Shown here: piece after piece, positions 6,464 through 11,162 of the stretch
Numbering within the stretch: the stretch's first letter is position 1
Layout: each line of letters begins with the position of its first letter
Assembly: GCA_001786805.1 (NCBI GenBank)
Contig: MFTJ01000010.1
Span: 1 to 12,280, forward strand
DNA: 12,280 bases
From: Candidatus Nomurabacteria bacterium RIFCSPHIGHO2_01_FULL_39_10
GTDB lineage: Bacteria > Patescibacteriota > Minisyncoccia > Phycocordibacterales > UBA9973
Reading direction: 5' to 3'
Position numbers and translations under genes: made by a program
The notes under the pieces: generated by a model
The model's database searches: none
What the model saw: the letters and a program-made list of their open reading frames with translations, nothing else
Told to the model about the DNA's origin: nothing

Positions 6464-6971
6464 TTCTTTTAAGTTTCACCGGCTCTCCTTCCGCGAAACT
6501 GGTGGCAATAAGGTCAGCGCGATTGTTCATTTTGTTTTCATTATGCCCTTTGACATAAGTCCACTTGGGTTTAAGCTCTTGGGTAAGCGTATACAACTCT
6601 TCCCAAAGCTCTTTATTTAAGACCGGTTTCTTGGCGGCATTGCGCCAATTATTTTTTTGCCAGCCGAAAATCCATTCGGTAATTCCCAATATCACATATT
6701 TAGAATCAGAAATAATTTCGACCTCACCCTTCGCCCTCTCCTGGACAGGAGAGGGTTGGGAGAGGTTGTTCTTTTTTATATATTTCAATGCTTCTATAGA
6801 CGCAGTGAGTTCCATTTGGTTATTTGTGGCATGTGCTATATGTCCACCTATCTCATACACGCCCTTCGGGTCACCAGAGTTTTGCGGAAGCAAAACGACG
6901 GCGCCCCAGCCTGCTTTTCCCGGATTCCCCTTCGCCGCCCCGTCTGTATAAATAATAATTTTGTTTTTCAT
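6453..6971 (-). CDS. rnhA: Ribonuclease HI
   Basis: The 172-residue enzyme cuts the RNA strand of RNA-DNA hybrids. The four catalytic acids are present: D10 in IIYTDGAAKGNPG, E54 in NNQMELTASIEAL, D89 in IISDSKYVI and D153 in NNRADLIA, with the flap histidine H143 in VKGHNENKMNNRAD. The length exceeds the usual ~150-155. The excess lies in an insert at about 69-84 (LSQPSPVQERAKGE), encoded by a palindromic element, and a few extra residues at about 30-38. The ATG overlaps the recJ stop in an ATGA (4 bp). A GAGG Shine-Dalgarno sits 7 nt upstream, and the gene overlaps comEC by 11 bp. It is the middle gene of recJ-rnhA-comEC. Confidence 0.95.
   Translation of the reverse strand: MKNKIIIYTDGAAKGNPGKAGWGAVVLLPQNSGDPKGVYEIGGHIAHATNNQMELTASIEALKYIKKNNLSQPSPVQERAKGEVEIISDSKYVILGITEWIFGWQKNNWRNAAKKPVLNKELWEELYTLTQELKPKWTYVKGHNENKMNNRADLIATSFAEGEPVKLKRNAG
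6721..6766. repeat. In-frame palindromic insert in rnhA
   Basis: A two-tier hairpin. The inner stem is a perfect 9 bp, CCCTCTCCT (6734-6742) with AGGAGAGGG (6747-6755), around a GGAC loop. The outer stem ACCTCACCC (6721-6729) pairs with GGGAGAGGT (6758-6766) at 8 of 9 positions. The coding strand reads LSQPSPVQERAKGE between helix A and the strand carrying D89, where RNase HI normally has a short turn. Confidence 0.75.
6879..6896. repeat. Small perfect hairpin in rnhA
   Basis: GTTTTGC (6879-6885) and GCAAAAC (6890-6896) form a perfect 7-bp stem around a GGAA loop. It lies where the protein has about six more residues than E. coli RNase HI (LPQNSGDPKG, about residues 28-37). It may be part of another insert, but no outer stem is visible. 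Confidence 0.4.
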
Positions 6972-8728
6972 ATAATATCCTCAATTCTTAATCTTAGCTC
7001 TTCTCTGCCTCTAAATCTAGACAAATCAAAAGTGGCAAGCAGATTGACCTTGAGACTTTCTTCTAATTTATTTTTAAAAGAATCTATTCCGGAAAAAAAA
7101 GAAATGGCTTTGGCTTTTTTGTATCTGTCGCTCGCATCAGAAAAAGTAATTTCTAAATGTTCTCCAGAGCCGTTTTTACCGAACTTTTTTATATTGTCTA
7201 TGTTCACATTTTCAAAAAGAAACACGGGTTTGGGATTTCCAAAACCAAACGGCTCAAGTTTCTCTATTTCTTTCCAATTTTTCATATTTATTTCAGCAAG
7301 AGATAATTTCACATCACCACCCCCTTTCCCCTCCTTGATTAAGGAGGGGTGCCCGGAGAGCGGGGTGGTAATTTTCTTGAAATTTTTAGATAGCGCCTCT
7401 TCTAAAAAATGAATTTTATCATTATGGACAGTAAATCCGCCGGCCAGCTCATGACCGCCAAAATCTATGAATGATTCGCTGGCGGCGGTCATAAGCTCCA
7501 CCACGGAAACAGAGCCGTCGCTCCGGCAAGAACCTTTAATGCAGTCATTTTCATCCTTGCCCCATACAAAAACAGGTTTTTTGCGCTGGTCGCATATCTT
7601 TCCGGCAACAAGTCCGAGAATGCCTACCCGCCATTTCGGATTGCCAATGACTATAACCTCGGTGTTTTTGCGATTTTCAAATTTTTTATTCACTTCGCGC
7701 ATAATGCTCGTCACAATAGTTTTTCTCTCTTCATTTATTTTTGACAAATGGTCCGCTAGCACTCCTCCTTCCGTCTCATCCTCGGTGGCCAAAAGTTCAA
7801 ACGCCCTCATAGGATCATCCATCCGAGAAGCGGCATTCAGCCTGGGCGTCACCATAAAGCCGATATCGTCAGGCGACAAATATCTCTGGTCTATATTCAT
7901 TTTAGCAAGAAGTTTTTGCAATCCCGGACGCGGAGATTTTTTTAAAACTTTCATTCCAAAATACGCGATAGCTCGATTTTCCCCCGTTAAGGGAACCATA
8001 TCAGAAAGCGTCGCTAAGCCCGCCATATCCAACATCCATTTTTCCGCGCCATCTTTAATTTTGAAATATTCCCCGTATTTTTTCAGAAAACCTTGTACGA
8101 ACTTAAAAGCAACCCCCGCGCCGCAGAGCATTTTTTCCGGATAATCGTCTGTCTTGGGATTTAAAATTGCATAAGCCCGTGGCAAAACGAAGGAGGCTCG
8201 CCCCGCCTTCACCCCGTCCGAAATATCGGCGGGGCGAACTAGGCGGGGTAAATGGTGATCGGTGATGATTACATCAATGCCGTCCACTTCTGTCTGTGCA
8301 ACTTCTGCCACAGCGGTGATGCCAAGGTCTACAGTGATAAGAAGCTTTACTCCTGACTTGGCGAAGCCTTTAATCGCTTCCAAATTTAGACCATAGCCTT
8401 CACTATTTCTTTGTGGAATATACACCCCCACACCAAAATCTTTGGTATGGGGGTAAACTTCAACAGGCATATTTAACATTTTAAACAAGTCGCTCAAGAT
8501 GACCGCCCCCGGAATGCCATCGCAGTCGTAATCCGCGTAGATTACTATTTTTTCCTTATTTTCCACCGCTTCATACAGCCGAACACAGACCTTTTCCATA
8601 TCTTTCATAAGAAAAGGGTCGTGTAAATCGCGTTTGTAAACCGGATTTAAAAAAATATCAGCCTGCTCTTCTGTAGTGATTCCTCTTTTTTCCAGTAACG
8701 CTCTCAATAACTCACCATATTTTTGCAT
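6968..8728 (-). CDS. recJ: Single-stranded-DNA-specific exonuclease RecJ
   Basis: Starting at the ATG at 8728-8726 gives 586 residues. A longer frame to 8890 exists but would lie antisense over the HIT gene and its N-terminus is not RecJ-like. RecJ degrades single-stranded DNA 5' to 3' in recombination and repair. Motifs are YADYDCDG (65-71), ITVDLGITA (131-139), ITDHHLP with catalytic D157-H158-H159, LSDMVPL with D243, RLNAASRM (296-303), and the DHHA1 motif DFGGHELAGGF (422-432), then a C-terminal OB-like region. Three in-frame palindromic inserts add peptides at about 92-102, 162-182 and 453-472; the second directly follows the DHH motif. It opens the recJ-rnhA-comEC operon and overlaps rnhA by 4 bp. 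Confidence 0.95.
   Translation of the reverse strand: MQKYGELLRALLEKRGITTEEQADIFLNPVYKRDLHDPFLMKDMEKVCVRLYEAVENKEKIVIYADYDCDGIPGAVILSDLFKMLNMPVEVYPHTKDFGVGVYIPQRNSEGYGLNLEAIKGFAKSGVKLLITVDLGITAVAEVAQTEVDGIDVIITDHHLPRLVRPADISDGVKAGRASFVLPRAYAILNPKTDDYPEKMLCGAGVAFKFVQGFLKKYGEYFKIKDGAEKWMLDMAGLATLSDMVPLTGENRAIAYFGMKVLKKSPRPGLQKLLAKMNIDQRYLSPDDIGFMVTPRLNAASRMDDPMRAFELLATEDETEGGVLADHLSKINEERKTIVTSIMREVNKKFENRKNTEVIVIGNPKWRVGILGLVAGKICDQRKKPVFVWGKDENDCIKGSCRSDGSVSVVELMTAASESFIDFGGHELAGGFTVHNDKIHFLEEALSKNFKKITTPLSGHPSLIKEGKGGGDVKLSLAEINMKNWKEIEKLEPFGFGNPKPVFLFENVNIDNIKKFGKNGSGEHLEITFSDASDRYKKAKAISFFSGIDSFKNKLEESLKVNLLATFDLSRFRGREELRLRIEDII
6979..6982 (-). promoter_or_regulatory. Shine-Dalgarno of rnhA
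   Basis: GAGG lies 7 nt upstream of the rnhA ATG, inside the last codons of recJ. It is the only clear Shine-Dalgarno found at a start in this window. It supports the rnhA start and shows that the organism can use this mode of initiation. Confidence 0.65.
7316..7369. repeat. In-frame palindromic insert in recJ (C-terminal)
   Basis: A two-tier hairpin of perfect stems. The outer stem is ACCACCCC (7316-7323) with GGGGTGGT (7362-7369). The inner stem is CCCCTCCTT (7328-7336) with AAGGAGGGG (7341-7349) around a GATT loop. The coding strand gives TTPLSGHPSLIKEGKGGGD (about residues 454-472) between the DHHA1 region and the OB-like domain, a likely linker. Confidence 0.78.
8201..8248. repeat. In-frame palindromic insert in recJ, next to the DHH motif
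   Basis: The outer stem CCCCGCCT (8201-8208) pairs perfectly with AGGCGGGG (8241-8248). The inner stem CCCCGTCCGA (8212-8221) pairs with TCGGCGGGG (8226-8234) with one bulge. An alternative 9-bp perfect pairing joins CGCCCCGCC (8199-8207) and GGCGGGGCG (8228-8236). It encodes LVRPADISDGVKAGRASF, flanked on both sides by LPR, just after DHHLP. In the family DHHLP is normally followed within a few residues by the Ala-Asn-Pro (AILNPK) segment. Confidence 0.75.
8424..8454. repeat. In-frame palindromic insert in recJ (N-terminal)
   Basis: ACCCCCACACCAAA (8424-8437) and TTTGGTATGGGGGT (8441-8454) pair at 13 of 14 positions around a 3-nt loop. The coding strand reads YPHTKDFGVGV (residues 92-102), placed before YIPQRNSEGYGLN. 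RecJ proteins usually run straight from the strand into the (I)PxRxxEGYGLN motif. Confidence 0.7.
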
Positions 8729-8750
8729 AACTAGAATTTTAGCATATAAT
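8723..8750 (+). promoter_or_regulatory. Promoter of the HIT gene, predicted leaderless
   Basis: TTGCAT (8723-8728), a 16-bp spacer and TATAAT (8745-8750) are followed by exactly 6 nt and the ATG at 8757. This is the best complete promoter in the window. The -35 box contains the recJ start codon on the other strand. Confidence 0.7.
8736..8744 (-). promoter_or_regulatory. Promoter of the recJ-rnhA-comEC operon, predicted near-leaderless
   Basis: On the minus strand TGC-TAAAAT (-10 at 8741-8736) ends 7 nt before the recJ ATG. No good -35 is visible, as expected for an extended -10. The box lies within the 28-bp gap to the HIT gene, back to back with the HIT -10. Confidence 0.55.
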
Positions 8751-8756
8751 GTTCTT

Positions 8757-9161
8757 ATGAAGAATGACTGCATTTTTTGTAAAATAATAAAAGGGGAAAT
8801 ACCATCAAGTAAAATATATGAAGATGAAAATTTTTTCGCCTTTCTTGATATAAATCCTCTTAACCATGGCCATACACTTTTGATTCCCAAAAAACATCTT
8901 GAGTGGGTAAATGATTACGAACCGTTTGGCGAATACTGGGAAACTGCAAGAAAACTGTCAAAGACAATACAAAAAGTGCTCAATCCGCTTGTTGTTTCTT
9001 ATGTCGTATATGGTTTGGGCGTTCCTCATGCGCACATACATCTAATCCCAAAATTTGAAGGAGACCAGCATCCCAAAGGACTAAATCCGGAAAAAACAAT
9101 AAAATATAAAGAGGGAGAAAAAGAAAAGATAGCTAAAAAAATTACTTCTGCTCTTCAATAA
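8757..9161 (+). CDS. HIT-family nucleotide hydrolase (HinT-like)
   Basis: With the ATG at 8757 the protein has 134 residues and begins MKNDCIFCKIIKGEIP, the usual HIT start. A longer frame to 8676 would overlap recJ and add a non-homologous N-terminus. The histidine triad is H91-A-H93-I-H95-L in GVPHAHIHLIPKF. C5 and C8 form the CxxC of the zinc-binding subgroup. HIT enzymes hydrolyse AMP-lysine, AMP-N or similar phosphoramidates, or dinucleotides; the exact substrate cannot be inferred. TATAAT ends 6 nt before the ATG, predicting a leaderless mRNA. It is a single-gene unit, divergent from recJ, with its last 20 bp overlapping the end of pgk. Confidence 0.93.
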   Translation: MKNDCIFCKIIKGEIPSSKIYEDENFFAFLDINPLNHGHTLLIPKKHLEWVNDYEPFGEYWETARKLSKTIQKVLNPLVVSYVVYGLGVPHAHIHLIPKFEGDQHPKGLNPEKTIKYKEGEKEKIAKKITSALQ

Positions 9162-9171
9162 GCGGCAGAAG
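9135..9171 (-). terminator. Intrinsic terminator of tpiA-pgk, overlapping the pgk stop codon
   Basis: On the minus strand CTTCTGC (9171-9165) pairs perfectly with GCAGAAG (9151-9145) across a 13-nt loop. Then follow the stop codon TAA and a run of seven T (9141-9135). The stem encodes the last pgk residues. In the plus direction the same stem lacks a U-tract, so it would not end the HIT transcript. The loop is longer than ideal. Confidence 0.5.
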
Positions 9172-10359
9172 CGCCGGGAGTTCTTTGCTGGCTAAAAATT
9201 CTAAAGTCGCTCCGCCGGCAAGGCTGATGTTGGAATAGCTTTCTAGATCTCCATACTTGCGCGCAAGGTCAATGGTGTTGCCTCCCGCAATAATTGTCTC
9301 TCCTTTATTTTTTCTCATCGCGGATAGTATCACCTCTGAACCTTTTGCGAATTTTTCATTTTCAAACTTACCCATTGGACCTCCTAAAAAAACAGTTTTG
9401 GAATTTTCTATTATATCAGAGAATAATTTTTGAGTTTTGGGACCAATATCAAGCGCCATCCATTTGTCTTCCACTGCTTCGGAAACGATATTGATAACTT
9501 TAACCGAAACACCGTCCGATACCACTAAATCCGTCGGGCAAACAATTTTGTCTTTGTATTTTCCTAATATTTCCTTGGCATACAAAACCCAATCTTTTTT
9601 CTCGCGTCTTTTTGTATCCATAAAAACATCTTCAAAAAAAGAAGAGCCTAATTTATAGCCCTGCGCCTTCAAAAAAACATTGGCGACTGCTCCTCCGACG
9701 AGAACTTTATCCGCTATTTTTAATAAATTGTTAACCGCATCCACTTTGTCGGAAATTTTTGCTCCTCCGATAATAACCGTGAAGGGTCTTTCTGGATTTT
9801 CCAAAAGATTAAAGAGCGTTTCCACTTCTTGCTGTACATAAAACCCCGCAACTGCCGGCAAGTGCCTTTCAATGCCCGTCGTTGATGCGTGAATTCTCAT
9901 GGCTTGAGGGAAACCGTCAAAAACAATTACATCTTTCCCTTTGCATAGTTCTTTGGCAAATTCATCATTATCAGCCATTTCCTCCTTATAAAATCGCACA
10001 TTTTCCAGCATTAAAATATCTCCCGCTTTCATCTCGGCAATTTTATCATCAACTTCTTTGCCAATACAGTCATCTATTTTAAGAACCGGATAATTTAAAA
10101 GTTCACTGAGTCTTTTCGCATGAGGATTTGTGCGAAGAGATTCCACAACTTTGCCATCAGGCCGTCCAACGTATGTGAGAATGACTATTTTACAATTTTG
10201 TTTTAAAAGATACTGTAGAGTTGTAAGTGTCGCTCTTATGCGCATATCATCGCTAACTTCTAATATGCCGTTTACTTCTTCCGTGTCAATGTCATAAGGA
10301 GCGCGGTAAAGAATAGTTTTTCCTGTAAGATTTGCGTTTTCTAGAGTTTTAAGTTTCAT
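9142..10359 (-). CDS. pgk: Phosphoglycerate kinase (divergent substrate site)
   Basis: This 405-residue two-domain enzyme should transfer phosphate between 1,3-bisphosphoglycerate and ADP. Clear PGK features are DDMRIRATLTTL (37-48), VGRPDGK (64-70), ENVRF (119-123), IHAST, GGAKISDK with K201, GGAVANVFL, GGPMGKFE (326-333) and GGATLEFL (382-389). All four substrate-site arginines (R40, R66, R122, R155) are kept. The usual Asp and Asn of RVDFNVP are P21 and D23 in ILYRAPYDID, the His of SHLGRP is Y63, and the His of AHRAH is M154. The Asp of GGGD[ST] is N361. It overlaps tpiA by an ATGA. Either the enzyme is an active lineage variant or its substrate preference has shifted. Confidence 0.9.
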   Translation of the reverse strand: MKLKTLENANLTGKTILYRAPYDIDTEEVNGILEVSDDMRIRATLTTLQYLLKQNCKIVILTYVGRPDGKVVESLRTNPHAKRLSELLNYPVLKIDDCIGKEVDDKIAEMKAGDILMLENVRFYKEEMADNDEFAKELCKGKDVIVFDGFPQAMRIHASTTGIERHLPAVAGFYVQQEVETLFNLLENPERPFTVIIGGAKISDKVDAVNNLLKIADKVLVGGAVANVFLKAQGYKLGSSFFEDVFMDTKRREKKDWVLYAKEILGKYKDKIVCPTDLVVSDGVSVKVINIVSEAVEDKWMALDIGPKTQKLFSDIIENSKTVFLGGPMGKFENEKFAKGSEVILSAMRKNKGETIIAGGNTIDLARKYGDLESYSNISLAGGATLEFLASKELPALLPLIEEQK

Positions 10360-11120
10360 GAATTTTCGGCAATTTTTATAATTTCTGCGAATTTTTTCAG
10401 GTCCAAAGAAGCACGCCCCGGCAAAAGTCCATCTACCCCGCCATTTTTCAGAAAATCTTCTGTGTCTTTTTCGTTCGCGGAACCACCATAAATAATTCTG
10501 ACTTGAGACGCATCATTAGATCCGAATTTATCGGAAAGTATTTTACGGATAAAAATAGTCATTTCGAGAGAGTCCGCCGGTGTGGTATCTTTGCGCCCTA
10601 CTGTAGTAGAAATCGCCCAGACCGGCTCGTAAGCAATAATAATTTTTGCAATCGAAGCTTTTTTTACTCCGTCGAGACATTCTTCTAGCTGCGTTTTAAC
10701 CAAATTAAAATAACTGTGGCTTTCATCGCGCGTATTCTCCCCCACACAAAGTATAGGCGAAAGTCCGGAAGCAAGCGCTGCTTTTATTTTTTTATTTATA
10801 TCAAGATTACTCTCTCCCAAGGTCCGCCTTTCCGAATGACCCAAAATAACGTATCTGGCGCCAAGATTATAAACCATTTCTGCTGAAACTTCCCCGGTAA
10901 AAGCGCCCACATCGCCCCAAAAAGCGTCCTGCGCGCCAAGTTTTATTTTGCTTGTCTTGATTTTTGTTAATTTTTCCAGATACAAAAACGGCGGGCAGAT
11001 GACGACTTCCGTCTTTTTTACACCCGAAATGCCTTTAATTACTCCAGAAAACAACTTTTCCGCTTCTTTTAAGGTAAGCGGATTCATTTTCCAGTTGCCT
11101 ATGATTATCTTCTTGCTCAT
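10356..11120 (-). CDS. tpiA: Triosephosphate isomerase
   Basis: This 254-residue TIM barrel interconverts glyceraldehyde-3-phosphate and dihydroxyacetone phosphate. Catalytic residues are N9 and K11 in GNWKMN, H95 in LGHSERR and E165 in AYEPVWAI. Phosphate-binding loops are IIYGGSAN (209-216) and DGLLPGRASL (230-239). The flexible loop 6, usually WAIGTGK, reads WAISTTVGRKDTTPAD, longer by a few residues and without GTGK. The start is supported by the NWKMN position and by TGC-TAGAAT ending 6 nt upstream. It overlaps pgk by 4 bp (ATGA), and translation of the two is likely coupled. Confidence 0.95.
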   Translation of the reverse strand: MSKKIIIGNWKMNPLTLKEAEKLFSGVIKGISGVKKTEVVICPPFLYLEKLTKIKTSKIKLGAQDAFWGDVGAFTGEVSAEMVYNLGARYVILGHSERRTLGESNLDINKKIKAALASGLSPILCVGENTRDESHSYFNLVKTQLEECLDGVKKASIAKIIIAYEPVWAISTTVGRKDTTPADSLEMTIFIRKILSDKFGSNDASQVRIIYGGSANEKDTEDFLKNGGVDGLLPGRASLDLKKFAEIIKIAENS

Positions 11121-11126
11121 TCTTTT

Positions 11127-11135
11127 ATTCTAGCA
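11127..11135 (-). promoter_or_regulatory. tpiA-pgk promoter, predicted leaderless
   Basis: On the minus strand TGC-TAGAAT (-10 at 11132-11127) ends 6 nt before the tpiA ATG. It lies in the 42-bp gap after the PilX-like gene. TTCTAG-CAT-CTAGAA (11128-11142), a perfect 6-bp inverted repeat, overlaps the -10. AACCTA occurs twice at 11141-11146 and 11155-11160. Whether a regulator uses these is unknown. Confidence 0.55.
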
Positions 11136-11162
11136 TCTAGAACCTAAAAACTACAACCTAAT

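Noticed and set aside
6657..7412. A 251-codon open frame on the plus strand
   Set aside because: It lies antisense to rnhA and the end of recJ, both unmistakable genes; its translation shows no domain and it has no promoter or ribosome site.
7467..8144. A 225-codon open frame on the plus strand
   Set aside because: It lies entirely antisense to conserved RecJ motifs, and its composition is what reading the reverse strand of recJ gives.
8676..8756. Upstream extension of the HIT gene to 8676
   Set aside because: The added 27 residues are antisense to recJ, and the typical HIT start MKNDCIFCKII begins at 8757, 6 nt after TATAAT.
8729..8890. Upstream extension of recJ to 8890
   Set aside because: It would run antisense over the HIT gene and its promoter, and the extra 54 residues do not look like RecJ. 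The ATG at 8728 starts a normal RecJ N-terminus and has a -10 box 7 nt upstream.
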